This document shows, piece after piece, positions 46,447 to 57,085 of a stretch of DNA of 64,000 nucleotides (positions are counted from its first letter, which is position 1; each line of letters starts with the position of its first letter). Position numbers and translations under genes: made by a program. Origin of the DNA: Actinomadura rifamycini DSM 43936 (GTDB lineage Bacteria > Actinomycetota > Actinomycetes > Streptosporangiales > Streptosporangiaceae); assembly GCF_000425065.1 (NCBI RefSeq), contig NZ_KE384300.1, positions 224,559 through 288,558 of the forward strand, in the 5' to 3' direction. The notes below the pieces were generated by a model. The model did not search any database. It was not told the origin of the DNA and saw nothing but the letters and a program-made list of their open reading frames with translations.

Positions 46447-47853
46447 GTGGACCTCCACGTGAGCCTGGTCGGCCGGAAGGACCTGTCCGGGCAGATCTAC
46501 CGGCAGCTCCGGGACGCGATCCTGGACGGGCGGCTGCGGGCGGCCGAGCCGGTGCCGCCGACGCGGGAGCTGGCGCGGCGGCTCGCCGTCTCCCGCAACA
46601 CCGTCGCCGTCGCCTACGACCGCCTCGCCGCCGAGGGGTTCCTGTACAGCCGGGTGGGCGCGGGCACGTTCGTCCAGGAGGCGGGCGCGGCGCCGCGCGG
46701 GGCCCCGGCCGCGTCGCCGCCGCGGCCGCGCCGCATCTGGGACGGCCTGGAGATCTGGCCGCGCCCCATGCCCGGGATCCGCTGGGACCTGCGCGCCGGG
46801 CTCCCGGACGTGCGGCTGTTCCCGTTCGAGGCGTGGCGGCGCATCACCGCCGGGGTGCTGCGCCCGTCCGGGCTGCGGGACGCCGCGTCGGCCGGCGACC
46901 CGGCGGGGCTCGCGGACCTGCGGGAGGCGATCGCGCGGCACGTCGGCGTGTCCCGCTCGGTGCGGGCGGGACCGGCGGACGTCCTGGTCACCTCGGGCAC
47001 GCAGCAGGCGATCGACCTGATCGTCCGGGTGCTGCTGGAGCCGGGCGACGTCGTGGCCGTCGAGGACCCCGGCTACCCGCCGGTCGTGATGCTGCTGCGC
47101 GCCGCCGGGCTCCGGGTCGTCGGCGTGCCCGTCGACGCGGAGGGGCTGCGGGTGGACGGGCTGCCCGGTGCGGCCCGCGCCGTCTACGTCACGCCGTCCC
47201 ACCAGTTCCCGCTGGGCATGCCCATGTCGCTGCCCCGCCGCCGCGCGCTGCTGGGCTGGGCGCGGCGCCGCGACGCCGTGGTCATCGAGGACGACTACGA
47301 CACCGAGTTCCGGTACGGCGGGCGCCCGATCGAGCCGCTGCAGAGCCTCGACGAGGACGGCCGCGTGCTCTACACCGGGACGTTCTCCAAGGTCATGCGG
47401 CCGGTGCTGCGCCTCGGGTTCCTCGTCGCGCCGCCGACGCTGCACCGCGCGCTCCGGCTCGCCAGGTACGCGTCGAGCTGGCACGCCGAGCTGCCCGCGC
47501 AGGCCGCGCTCGCCCGGTTCATCGACGAGGGCCTGCTGGCCCGGCACGTCCGCCGGTCGCGCCGCGCCTACCAGGCCCGGCACGAGCGGGTGGCCGAGCT
47601 CGCGGGCCGCTGGTCGCGGCCCGTCCCGGCCGAGGCGGGGCTGCACCTGAGCGCGCCGCTGCCCGCCGGGACCGACGACGCCGCCGTCGCCCGGCGCGCC
47701 CTCGACGCCGGCATCGGACTGTTCGCGCTGTCGGAGTTCGCCGTGACGGGGCCCGCCGCGCCCGGCCTCGTGCTCGGCTACGGCGCCGCCGACGAGGCCG
47801 CGATCGGCGCGGCCCTCGCGCGGCTGGAGCGGATCATCACCGGACGGGCGTGA
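46447..47853 (+). CDS. MocR/PdxR-type regulator (GntR wHTH + aminotransferase domain)
   Basis: 468 residues. N-terminal GntR winged helix (about 8-75: LSGQIYRQLRDAILDGRL, LARRLAVSRNTVAVAYDRLAAEGFL), linker, then an aminotransferase fold-I domain (about 100-465) with VTSGTQQAIDLIVRVLLEPGD, VIEDDYDTEFRYGGRP and PLP lysine K315 in TGTFSKVMRP. Such proteins sense PLP or a PLP adduct; several control pdxST. No pdx gene is next to it; the divergent operon is the likely target. GTG 46447 is fixed by the -10 box 6 nt upstream. Confidence 0.92.
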   Translation: MDLHVSLVGRKDLSGQIYRQLRDAILDGRLRAAEPVPPTRELARRLAVSRNTVAVAYDRLAAEGFLYSRVGAGTFVQEAGAAPRGAPAASPPRPRRIWDGLEIWPRPMPGIRWDLRAGLPDVRLFPFEAWRRITAGVLRPSGLRDAASAGDPAGLADLREAIARHVGVSRSVRAGPADVLVTSGTQQAIDLIVRVLLEPGDVVAVEDPGYPPVVMLLRAAGLRVVGVPVDAEGLRVDGLPGAARAVYVTPSHQFPLGMPMSLPRRRALLGWARRRDAVVIEDDYDTEFRYGGRPIEPLQSLDEDGRVLYTGTFSKVMRPVLRLGFLVAPPTLHRALRLARYASSWHAELPAQAALARFIDEGLLARHVRRSRRAYQARHERVAELAGRWSRPVPAEAGLHLSAPLPAGTDDAAVARRALDAGIGLFALSEFAVTGPAAPGLVLGYGAADEAAIGAALARLERIITGRA

Positions 47854-48000
47854 CGCGCGCCCGACCTGGGCGAACGGGACGGTGATCCACGAATCACCCT
47901 CAGTTAGTGATCATCTGGCAACACGGTACTTACGGAACCGACCCGCGACGATAACGGAACGCTCCAAGACTCCTCGCTGTCGAAATCTTGGAGGTGTTCC

Positions 48001-49608
48001 TTGGCGACAAGGGAACAGTCACAGGGAGTCAACCGCCGGTCGTTCCTTACCGGGGTGGGAAGGGCGGGCGGGGCGGGCGCGATGTTCGCCACCATGGGGG
48101 CACTGGGCCTGGCCCCCTCCGCCGAGGCCGCGACCAAGGCGCCCTTCCAGCCCCCGCGGCCCTCCGACTTCCGGCTGCGAGGGCGCGCAGCCGCCAGGGT
48201 GCTGATCCTCGGCGGGGGCGTGGCGGGCCTGGCGGCGGCCTACGAACTGGGTAAGGCCGGGTACCACTGCACGGTCCTGGAGGCCCGGGACCGGGTGGGC
48301 GGCCGCAACCTGACCCTGCGCGGCGGCGACCGGCTCACCGAGATGGGCGGCGCCGCGCAGCGGGCGGAATTCGGCCGCGGCCAGTACATGAACGCCGGTC
48401 CGGCGCGCATCGCGCAGTGGATGACCACCATGGACTACTGCCGCGAACTCGGTGTCCCCCTGGAGGTGTTCACCAACACCAATGCCGAAGCGCTGATCTA
48501 CAACGAGTCCGCCGGAATGGACGCGCCGGTCAAATGGCGCACCGCCAAGGCCGACGTGTACGGCTACATCTCCGAGCTTCTCGCCAAGGCCACCGACCAG
48601 GGCGCACTGAACGGACGGCTCACCGCGGACGACAAGGAGCGGCTGCTGTCGTTCCTGGCGGACTTCGGCGCCATCGGGCCCAAGTCCGGCGGATACGCCT
48701 ACACCGGCACCGGACGGCGCGGCTACGCCGTGGACCCGGGCGCGGGAGCGCAGGCCGGCACGGTGCTGGGCCCGCCGCCGTCCCTGTCGGACGTCCTCGC
48801 CAGCGGGGTCGGCCGCTCCCTCTCCTTCGAGTTCGGCTACAGCCAGGCGATGCTGATGTTCCAGCCGGTCGGCGGCATGGACGCCATCCCGCGGGCGCTG
48901 GCCGAAGCGGTCGGCAAGGGCCGGATCAGGACCGGTGCGAAGGTCACCGGGATCACCGACCGGACGGGCGGGACCCGGGTCGAGTACGTCCAGAACGGCC
49001 GGACCCGCGCGGCCGAAGCCGACTACGTCATCGCCGCGCTCCCGCCGCACATCCTCGCCAGGATCCCGCACAACCTCGGCGCGAACGTCCAGGCGGCGCT
49101 GGGCACCCCGGTCCCGGCCTCCACCGGCAAGATCGGCATCGAGTACGACGGCCGCTGGTGGGAGCGGGACGAGAACATCTACGGGGGCATCACCAACACC
49201 GACCTGGACCTCGCCACCATCTGGTACCCCTCGTACGGCTACCACGGCCGGAGCGGGCTGCTCATCGGCTACTACAACTTCGGCTCCGCCGCCGACGCGT
49301 ACGCCCGCATGACCCATGCGCAGCGGCTCCGGCGCGCCCTCGACCAGGGCGCGAAGATCCACGGCCCCCGGTACCGGCGGGGCGTCACGGCGTCGGTGTC
49401 GATCGCCTGGTCCCGGCAGGAGCACATCGAGGGCGGCTGGATCGGGTGGCCCGACCGCGGCGCCGAGTACCGGCTGCTCAACGAGCCGCAGGGCAACGTC
49501 TACTTCTGCGGCGACTGGCTCAGCCACGAGATCGCCTGGCAGCACGGGTCGTTCGAGTCGGCGCGCAAGGTCGTGACCGAACTCCACCAGCGCGTCCTGA
49601 AGTCCTGA
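48001..49608 (+). CDS. Tat-exported flavin monoamine oxidase family protein
   Basis: 535 residues. The N-terminus has a twin-arginine motif NRRSFLTGVGRAGG (R12-R13) and a hydrophobic segment ending ALGLAPSAEA, so the folded flavoprotein is probably exported by Tat. The FAD site ARVLILGGGVAGLAAAYELG with LEARDRVGGRN (about 63-100), and late GNVYFCGDWLSHEIAWQHGSFESA, mark the amine oxidase family (amino-acid or polyamine oxidases). Substrate unknown. TTG 48001 is the start: TTGGAGGT lies 5 nt upstream and no ATG/GTG fits. Codon use has slightly less extreme GC3 than neighbours. Confidence 0.88.
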   Translation: MATREQSQGVNRRSFLTGVGRAGGAGAMFATMGALGLAPSAEAATKAPFQPPRPSDFRLRGRAAARVLILGGGVAGLAAAYELGKAGYHCTVLEARDRVGGRNLTLRGGDRLTEMGGAAQRAEFGRGQYMNAGPARIAQWMTTMDYCRELGVPLEVFTNTNAEALIYNESAGMDAPVKWRTAKADVYGYISELLAKATDQGALNGRLTADDKERLLSFLADFGAIGPKSGGYAYTGTGRRGYAVDPGAGAQAGTVLGPPPSLSDVLASGVGRSLSFEFGYSQAMLMFQPVGGMDAIPRALAEAVGKGRIRTGAKVTGITDRTGGTRVEYVQNGRTRAAEADYVIAALPPHILARIPHNLGANVQAALGTPVPASTGKIGIEYDGRWWERDENIYGGITNTDLDLATIWYPSYGYHGRSGLLIGYYNFGSAADAYARMTHAQRLRRALDQGAKIHGPRYRRGVTASVSIAWSRQEHIEGGWIGWPDRGAEYRLLNEPQGNVYFCGDWLSHEIAWQHGSFESARKVVTELHQRVLKS

Positions 49609-49736
49609 GGAGGCCGGCCGGCACCAACACCGCGGCGCCCGCCGGGACGCCGGGACGCTACATCGGTTTCCCGGACGGCGCGCGGCGCCCCGCCGGGCCG
49701 GACCGCCCCGGCGGGGCTCCGCCCCGGTCCGCCGGG

Positions 49737-51014
<1,278 letters not shown>

Positions 51015-51203
51015 CGGGTCCGCCTGGGGGTGGGCAAAATCTCGGTCCGCCATCTCACCGCGCACCGGTCCCGGTTGTCCAGAGCCGCCACCGGGTTACC
51101 GACGGTTAACCGGGCCGGGTCCGGCCACCGGCGCGGCGCCGCCCCGCGGGGGCGGCCCGCCGCCCGTTCCCGGCGGGATGCCTCGGATGTCGTCGCCCGG
51201 CCG

Positions 51204-51209
51204 TAGACT
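51204..51209 (+). promoter_or_regulatory. -10 box TAGACT of dnaG
   Basis: TAGACT ends 8 nt before GTG 51218, again a leaderless pattern. Confidence 0.5.
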
Positions 51210-51217
51210 CCATCGAC

Positions 51218-53197
51218 GTGGCAGGCCGTATTCGCAATGAGGACATCGCGCTCGTCCGCGAGCGCTCGTCCATCGACGCCGTGATCGGCGAGTACCTGCA
51301 GCTTCGCAGTGCGGGCGGCGGCAACCTGAAGGGCCTGTGCCCCTTCCACGACGAGAAGTCCCCGTCGTTCAACGTGACCCCCTCGCGCGGCCTGTACTAC
51401 TGCTTCGGCTGCGAGGCGGGCGGCGACGTCATCAAGTTCGTCCAGGAGATCGACCACCTGTCGTTCTCCGAGGCGGTGGAGCGGCTCGCGTCGCAGGCCG
51501 GCATCCAGCTCCGCTACGAGGACGACGGGCGGCGCGGCCCCCGCCAGGACGGCGGGCAGCGCGCCCGGCTGCTGGAGGCGCACAAGGCCGCCGCCGAGTT
51601 CTACGCGGAGCGGCTCGCCGCGCCCGAGGGCGAGATCGCCCGCCGGTTCCTGTCCGAGCGCGGCTTCGAGCCCGCCGACGCCGCCCGGTTCGGCGTCGGG
51701 TTCGCGCCGCGCGAGTGGGAGGGCCTCGTCCGGCACCTGCGCGGCCGCGGCTTCGCCGACCGGGACGTCGTCGCGGGCGGCCTCGCCAAGGAGGGGCGGC
51801 GCGGGCCGATGGACCGGTTCCGCGGCCGGCTGATGTGGCCGATCCGCGACCTCGGCGGCGACGTCATCGGGTTCGGCGCGCGGCGCCTGTACGACGACGA
51901 TGACGGCCCCAAGTACCTCAACACCCCCGAGACGCCGCTCTTCCACAAGGGCTCGGTCCTGTACGGGGCCGACCTCGCCAAGAAGGCGATCGCGCGGCGG
52001 CGGCAGGCCGTGGTGGTCGAGGGCTACACCGACGTGATGGCCTGCCACCTGGCGGGCGTCGAGACGGCCATCGCCACGTCCGGCACCGCGTTCGGCGACG
52101 ACCACATCAAGGTACTGCGCCGCCTCCTGATGGACCAGGACGAGTTCCGCGGCGAGGTGATCTTCACGTTCGACGGCGACGCGGCGGGGCAGAAGGCGGC
52201 GCTGCGGGCGTTCGACGACGAGCAGAAGTTCGTCAGCCAGACGTTCGTGGCCGTCCAGCCGGACGGCCTCGACCCGTGCGACCTGCGCATCCGGCACGGC
52301 GACGCGGCCGTCCGCGACCTGGTGGCGTCCCGGGTGCCGCTGTTCGAGTTCGCGGTGCGCAGCGCGATCGAGCGGCACGACCTCGACACGGTCGAGGGGC
52401 GGCTCGCCGCGCTGGACGCCGCGGCCCCGGTCGTCGCCGCGATCAAGGACCGGTCCCGCCGCCACATGTACGCGATCAACCTGGACCGGTGGCTCGGCAT
52501 CATGGACGAGCAGTTCGTGCTGCGCCGCGTCCGCGAGCTGGCGGCCCGGCGGCACGGCGGCGGCGCGAACGGGCGCGGCGGCCGGCCCGGCGACCCCCGG
52601 CGGAACGGTCCGGGCGGCGCCCCGAACGGCCGGAACGGCGGCGGCCGCGACGGCGGTCCCGGCGGTCCCGGCGGCGGCCCGGCGGGCCCGGCGGCGCCCG
52701 CCCGTCCGGCCGTCGACCCGAACGACCCCGAGGTGCAGCGGGAGCGCGAGCTGCTGAAACTGGCGGTGCAGCGACCGGCGCTGCTCGGGCCGGGGTTCGA
52801 CGAGGAGGTCCTGCCCGAGGCGTTCATCGCGCCCCAGCACGCCGCCGTCCGCACGGTGATCGGCTCGGCGGGCGGGGTGACGGCGGCCGGCGCGGTCACC
52901 GAATGGGTCGGGGCGCTCCTGGAGCTGTCCCCGAACGACCAGGTCAGGGACCTGATCACCATGCTCGGAGTCGAGCCGGTACGGTCCGCATCCGAAGCGG
53001 ACGACCGTTATGCCGCGGAACTGCTGGCCCGAATCCAGGAACGCCAGCTCACCCGCATGATCGCCGACGCGAAATCTAAACTCGGGCGGCTGAATCCGGC
53101 CGAGAACCCGGAAGTGTACAACCGGCTCTTCGGCGATCTTGTGGCGCTTGAGCAGCAGCGACGGGTGTTGCGTGAGCGCGGTCTTGGAGCGCAGTGA
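51218..53197 (+). CDS. dnaG: DNA primase
   Basis: Makes RNA primers at the replication fork. Length is 659 residues. N-terminal zinc-binding domain (CPFHDEKSPSF ... YYCFGCEAGG, CHC2 type), then the catalytic TOPRIM domain with VVVEGYTDVMA and TFDGDAAGQKAA, a Gly/Arg/Asn-rich low-complexity linker (about 445-500) and a helical C-terminal DnaB-interaction domain (about 505-655). The linker is longer than in E. coli but usual for actinomycetes. GTG 51218 is fixed by the -10 box. The sigma factor gene follows after 59 nt. Confidence 0.96.
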   Translation: MAGRIRNEDIALVRERSSIDAVIGEYLQLRSAGGGNLKGLCPFHDEKSPSFNVTPSRGLYYCFGCEAGGDVIKFVQEIDHLSFSEAVERLASQAGIQLRYEDDGRRGPRQDGGQRARLLEAHKAAAEFYAERLAAPEGEIARRFLSERGFEPADAARFGVGFAPREWEGLVRHLRGRGFADRDVVAGGLAKEGRRGPMDRFRGRLMWPIRDLGGDVIGFGARRLYDDDDGPKYLNTPETPLFHKGSVLYGADLAKKAIARRRQAVVVEGYTDVMACHLAGVETAIATSGTAFGDDHIKVLRRLLMDQDEFRGEVIFTFDGDAAGQKAALRAFDDEQKFVSQTFVAVQPDGLDPCDLRIRHGDAAVRDLVASRVPLFEFAVRSAIERHDLDTVEGRLAALDAAAPVVAAIKDRSRRHMYAINLDRWLGIMDEQFVLRRVRELAARRHGGGANGRGGRPGDPRRNGPGGAPNGRNGGGRDGGPGGPGGGPAGPAAPARPAVDPNDPEVQRERELLKLAVQRPALLGPGFDEEVLPEAFIAPQHAAVRTVIGSAGGVTAAGAVTEWVGALLELSPNDQVRDLITMLGVEPVRSASEADDRYAAELLARIQERQLTRMIADAKSKLGRLNPAENPEVYNRLFGDLVALEQQRRVLRERGLGAQ

Positions 53198-53256
53198 GTC
53201 AAGCACCGGCAAAATGGGTCCTGTGATCTAGGCCGCATTTATCGCAAACTGTCTGC

Positions 53257-54414
53257 GTGAGCCCTTCGGTGCTGCCTAGCGAGGCGCCATCGGTTGATCA
53301 GGTGGCGGACCTCGTCGCACGTGGTAGAGAGCGCGGCGGTGTGACCGTCGCGGACGTCGCTGCCGCGCTCGACCGCTCGGACTTGCCGGACGACTCGCTG
53401 GAGCGGGTGGTCCGGATGCTCGCGGAGCAGGGGGTGGACGTCCTCGAACCCCAGCAGGAGAACGAGGACGTCGCGCGGGTTGATGAGGGAGACCTCGGCA
53501 AGCGGGCGCCGACGAGCGACCTGGTCCGGATCTATCTGAGAGAAATCGGTCGCGTACCGCTGCTCACGGCAGAAGATGAAGTAGAACTCGCGAAGTCGAT
53601 CGAGGCGGGACTGTTCGCGGAGGAGAAGGCGGCGCGCGCCGCCGTCCTCGACCGCGGCGAACGGATCGACCTCGACCTGCTCGCCCGCGAGGGCAGACGG
53701 GCGAAGCAACGCCTGATCGAGGCCAACCTGCGGCTGGTGGTCTCGATCGCCAAACGCTACGTCGGCCGGGGAATGCTGTTCCTCGACCTGATCCAGGAGG
53801 GAAATCTCGGACTCATCCGGGCGGTCGAGAAATTCGACTACACGAAGGGGTTCAAGTTCTCCACCTACGCCACGTGGTGGATCCGCCAGGCGATCACCCG
53901 GGCCATCGCCGACCAGGCCCGGACGATCCGGATCCCGGTGCACATGGTGGAGACGATCAACAAGCTCGTCCGCGTGCAGCGCCAGCTCCACCAGGACCTC
54001 GGGCGGGAGCCGACGCCCGAGGAGATCGGCCTGGAGATGGGGCTGTCCCCGGTCCGGGTCGTGGAGATCCAGCGGATCTCCCAGGAGCCGGTGTCGCTGC
54101 AGTCGCCGATCGGCGAGGAGGACTCCGACCTCGGCGACTTCATCGAGGACGCGGACGCCGTCGTCCCGATCGAGGCCGCGGCGTTCATCCTGCTGCAGGA
54201 CCAGCTCGAGGACATCCTCGGCACGCTGTCGGAACGGGAGCAGCGCATCATCCAGCTGCGCTTCGGCCTGACCGACGGCCACCCCCGCACGCTGGAGGAG
54301 GTCGGCCGGGAGTTCGGCGTCACCCGCGAGCGGATCCGCCAGATCGAGTCGAAGACGCTGGCGAAGCTGCGGCACCCGTCCCGCGCGCAGATGCTGCGGG
54401 AGTACCTCGAGTGA
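53257..54414 (+). CDS. Sigma-70 family RNA polymerase sigma factor (HrdB/RpoD-like)
   Basis: 385 residues with all primary-type regions: a region 1.1-like segment (about 13-65, VADLVARGRERGGVTVADVAAAL), region 1.2 (SDLVRIYLREIGRVPLLTAEDEVELAKSIE), region 2 (NLRLVVSIAKRYVGRGMLFLDLIQEGNLGL through YATWWIRQAITRAIADQARTIRIPVHMVE), region 3 and region 4 (GREFGVTRERIRQIESKTLAKLRHP). It lacks the long Lys/Ala-rich N-terminal extension of streptomycete HrdB. Whether it is the housekeeping or a group 2 factor cannot be settled here; the dnaG-sigma order echoes the classical macromolecular synthesis operon. GTG 53257. Confidence 0.92.
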   Translation: MSPSVLPSEAPSVDQVADLVARGRERGGVTVADVAAALDRSDLPDDSLERVVRMLAEQGVDVLEPQQENEDVARVDEGDLGKRAPTSDLVRIYLREIGRVPLLTAEDEVELAKSIEAGLFAEEKAARAAVLDRGERIDLDLLAREGRRAKQRLIEANLRLVVSIAKRYVGRGMLFLDLIQEGNLGLIRAVEKFDYTKGFKFSTYATWWIRQAITRAIADQARTIRIPVHMVETINKLVRVQRQLHQDLGREPTPEEIGLEMGLSPVRVVEIQRISQEPVSLQSPIGEEDSDLGDFIEDADAVVPIEAAAFILLQDQLEDILGTLSEREQRIIQLRFGLTDGHPRTLEEVGREFGVTRERIRQIESKTLAKLRHPSRAQMLREYLE

Positions 54415-54424
54415 ATCCCGGCCC

Positions 54425-54470
54425 CGGGCGGGCGGGCACCGGGCCGGCGCGCGCCCGGCGCGCCCGCCCG
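54425..54470 (+). terminator. GC hairpin after the sigma factor gene
   Basis: Arms 54425-54434 (CGGGCGGGCG) and 54461-54470 pair over 10 bp; the 26-nt GC-rich interior can fold further. Placed 11 nt past the stop. Confidence 0.4.
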
Positions 54471-54551
54471 CGCCGGGGACGCGGCGGGATCCGGCCACCG
54501 GAAACGGCGGCCGGGCGGGGACGAACGTCGCGTTTCGTCCGTCCCGTCGAT

Positions 54552-54557
54552 TACCGT
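54552..54557 (+). promoter_or_regulatory. -10 box TACCGT of the YbjQ-like gene
   Basis: TACCGT ends 7 nt before ATG 54565. Confidence 0.45.
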
Positions 54558-54564
54558 TGAGGCC

Positions 54565-55032
54565 ATGCTGATCGTGACCACTGACGGCCTGGCGGGCTTC
54601 GAGATCCGCAGCGTGCTCGGCGACGTCCTGGGCACGGCCGTCCAAGCCGACCGGGGCGCGGCGCCGCAGCCCGGGCCCGCCGGCAGCAGCTCCACCTTCC
54701 GGGTGACCGGGGAGCGGCCGGCCGCCGGGCTGGCCGCGGCCCGCCGCGAGGCGGTGGACCGGCTCGGCGAGGAGGCCCGCCGCAGGGGCGCCAACTCGGT
54801 CGTCGGCATGCGCTTCGACACCGCCCCGATCGGCGGCGGCGCGTACGAGGTCTGCGCCTACGGCACCGCCGTGTGGGCCGAGCCCGCCGCGCAGCCCCGC
54901 GACCAGGCGCCGCCCCCGCCGCAGCACGCGCAGCAGCACGGGCAGGTCCCGCCGTACAAGGACGCCGGCCCCGGCGGCCCGCCGATGGCCGCGCGGAACC
55001 TGACGATGGGCCTGCACGACCGTCCGCGCTGA
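54565..55032 (+). CDS. YbjQ/UPF0145-like heavy-metal-binding domain protein
   Basis: 155 residues. The N-terminal 100 residues match the YbjQ/UPF0145 fold: MLIVTTDGLAGFEIRSVLGDVLGTAV, a middle helix AREEAVDRLGEEA-like segment and GANSVVGMRFDTAPIGGGAYEVCAYGTAV. UPF0145 proteins form pentamers and are described as putative heavy-metal-binding. The C-terminal tail (about 108-155) is Pro/Gln/His-rich and unique. It converges with the coiled-coil gene and lies at the edge of the Ter region, where metal-related functions are plausible; that link is inference. Confidence 0.82.
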   Translation: MLIVTTDGLAGFEIRSVLGDVLGTAVQADRGAAPQPGPAGSSSTFRVTGERPAAGLAAARREAVDRLGEEARRRGANSVVGMRFDTAPIGGGAYEVCAYGTAVWAEPAAQPRDQAPPPPQHAQQHGQVPPYKDAGPGGPPMAARNLTMGLHDRPR

Positions 55033-55047
55033 CCCCGGCCCGCCCGG

Positions 55048-56289
55048 TCACCCCCGGGCGGCGCGCTCCTCGCGGATTCGGGTGACGACGTCGCCCGCCG
55101 CCGTCTTGATCGACTCGAGTTCCCGCAGGTACGCCCAGTAGTCGGGGTGCGTCCCGGTGAGCCGCTCGGGCGCCCGCTCCAGGCGCTCCACGAGCCCGTC
55201 CAGGACGCGCGCGTGGTGCGGCGCCGCGCCGCCCGGCTGCGCGACGGCGAGGCGCTGCGCGTCCCGCACGGCGAACCGGACGCCCTCGACGGGCGCGCCC
55301 GGGTCGGCGGCGACCTCCGCGAGGCTCTCGACCCGCCCGGTCACCTGGCCCGCGCGGCGGTCGGCGGCGTTCAGCTCGGTGCGGGCGGCGGTCAGCGCCC
55401 GCTGCGCCTGCTTCCACTCGCCGCGGGCGGCGTGCTCGGCGGCCTCGTCCAGCCGCTCCCGGGCGCGCTCCACCCCCGCCTCGATCGCCTCGGGCGCGCC
55501 GCGCAGGTCCTGCCAGCACGCCTGCGAGTAGCGGCGCAGCATCGTCCGCATCGCCCCCCGGACCGTCTCGACCCGGTTCGCGACGACGTCCACCCGCGTC
55601 TTGACCGAGTTCAGCGAGTTGCGGACCTTCTCGCCCTGCTTCGGCAGCTCGGCCGCGGCCTCCCGCGCCCGCTCGGCGGCCTCCCGGACCTCCTCGGCCC
55701 GGCGCAGCGCGCCGTCCAGCCCGAGCCCGCCGAGGCCGCGGGACGACAGGACGCCGAGGGACTCGCGGGCCCGGTCGAGCTCGGCCGCCGGGTCGGAGGC
55801 GTCCATCCCGGCCTCCCGCGCCGCCGCCACCGCGGCCTCGGCGGCGGCCACCGCGTCCCGCGCGGCCGCCAGCTTCGGCGGGAGCAGGTCGAGGGCCGAC
55901 TCCAGCCGCGCCATCTGGGGGGAGAGCCGCTCGGCGAACCCGTTCAGGTCGCGGGCGGCCTTCCGCAGCCGCTCCTCGCAGCCGGCGAACGCGCGCCGCG
56001 CGGCGTCGTACTGCGCCGGCGACCGGTCCTGGTCGCCCACGTCGTGCGCGTCGACGACGGAGATGTAGGCGTGGGCGGCGGAGTCCGCGGCCTCCGACAG
56101 GCGCGCGAACTCGCGGCGCGCCGGCTCGGCCGCGCGGGCGTCCAGATCCTCGAAGACGGTGACGCGGCCGTCGATGAACTTCTGCGCCTGGTCCATATCG
56201 TAGAAGGCGGTCGCCGCCGCCTCCTTCGCCTCGATCGCCGCCGCCGCCTCCTGCGCCCCCCGGCCTCGCCTGCGCTGGTCGCCCCGCAA
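55048..56289 (-). CDS. Long coiled-coil protein divergent from the Ter operon
   Basis: 413 residues, almost wholly helical and Ala/Glu/Arg-rich with heptad patterns (about 40-330), no membrane segment or signal peptide. Recognisable blocks: FYDMDQAQKFIDGRVTVFED and, at the end, HPDYWAYLRELESIKTAAGD. TTG 56289 is the start: GAAGGGAGG precedes it by 5 nt, and the open frame further upstream is not conserved-looking. I do not recognise the family. Its divergent position 163 nt from the first terD suggests a role in the same stress response, perhaps a scaffold, but that is inferred from location only. Confidence 0.72.
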   Translation of the reverse strand: MRGDQRRRGRGAQEAAAAIEAKEAAATAFYDMDQAQKFIDGRVTVFEDLDARAAEPARREFARLSEAADSAAHAYISVVDAHDVGDQDRSPAQYDAARRAFAGCEERLRKAARDLNGFAERLSPQMARLESALDLLPPKLAAARDAVAAAEAAVAAAREAGMDASDPAAELDRARESLGVLSSRGLGGLGLDGALRRAEEVREAAERAREAAAELPKQGEKVRNSLNSVKTRVDVVANRVETVRGAMRTMLRRYSQACWQDLRGAPEAIEAGVERARERLDEAAEHAARGEWKQAQRALTAARTELNAADRRAGQVTGRVESLAEVAADPGAPVEGVRFAVRDAQRLAVAQPGGAAPHHARVLDGLVERLERAPERLTGTHPDYWAYLRELESIKTAAGDVVTRIREERAARG

Positions 56290-56452
56290 CGCCGCCTCCC
56301 TTCGTCCACTGCCCAGTGTCGCGCAGCGGACCGCCTCTCCGGTAATGCCGGCGGCCGGATGGGAACGGATAGCATCGCTGCTACGTCGATATACCTGGAC
56401 GCCCGTACGAACAGTGGTGCGTCCGGTGACGACAGCGATCTTGGAGGAACCT

Positions 56453-57028
56453 GTGGGCGTCAGTCTCAGCAAGGGCGGCAACGTCTCGCTCACCAAGCAG
56501 GCGCCGGGGCTGACGGCGGTGACCGTCGGCCTGGGCTGGGACCTGCGCACCACCACCGGGACCGACTTCGACCTCGACGCGTCCGCGCTCGTGCTGGACG
56601 CGTCCGGCAAGATCATCACCGACCGGCACTTCGTGTTCTTCAACAACCTCCGAACGCCGGACGGCGCGGTGGAGCACAGCGGCGACAACACGACCGGCGC
56701 CGGGGAGGGCGACGACGAGCGGCTGAACGTCAACTTCGGCGCGATGCCGGGCACCGCCGAGCGGGTCGCGTTCGCCGTGTCGATCTACGACGGGGACTCC
56801 CGCGGCCAGAACTTCGGGCAGGTCCGCAACGCCTACATCCGCGTGCTGAACCAGGCCGACGGCACCGAGCTGGCCCGCTACGACCTCTCGGAGGACGCGT
56901 CCATGGAGACGGCGATGGTCTTCGGCGAGCTGTACCGCGCGGGGACCGACTGGAAGTTCCGCGCCGTGGGCCAGGGCTACGCGTCCGGCCTCGCCGGGAT
57001 CGCGTCGGACTTCGGGGTCAACATCTGA
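56453..57028 (+). CDS. TerD family protein 1
   Basis: Calcium-binding beta-sandwich protein of the tellurium-resistance family, 191 residues. Motifs: MGVSLSKGGNVSLTK, GLGWD (26-30), TDFDLDASALVL (37-48), HFVFFNN, GAGEGDDERLNV and FAVSIYDGDSRGQNFGQVRNAYIRV. The acidic residues in these loops are the known Ca2+ ligands. GTG 56453 follows GGAGGAA by 5 nt. First gene of the Ter operon; about 75% similar by eye to the next gene, so the pair arose by duplication. Upstream GGAAC at 56361-56365 and CGTC at 56383-56386 (N17) resemble an ECF-type promoter. Confidence 0.93.
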   Translation: MGVSLSKGGNVSLTKQAPGLTAVTVGLGWDLRTTTGTDFDLDASALVLDASGKIITDRHFVFFNNLRTPDGAVEHSGDNTTGAGEGDDERLNVNFGAMPGTAERVAFAVSIYDGDSRGQNFGQVRNAYIRVLNQADGTELARYDLSEDASMETAMVFGELYRAGTDWKFRAVGQGYASGLAGIASDFGVNI

Positions 57029-57085
57029 CCGCTCGCTCGAGCGTCGCAGGAACCGATCAGTCTGCACGGAAGGGGTGGCCCGAAC

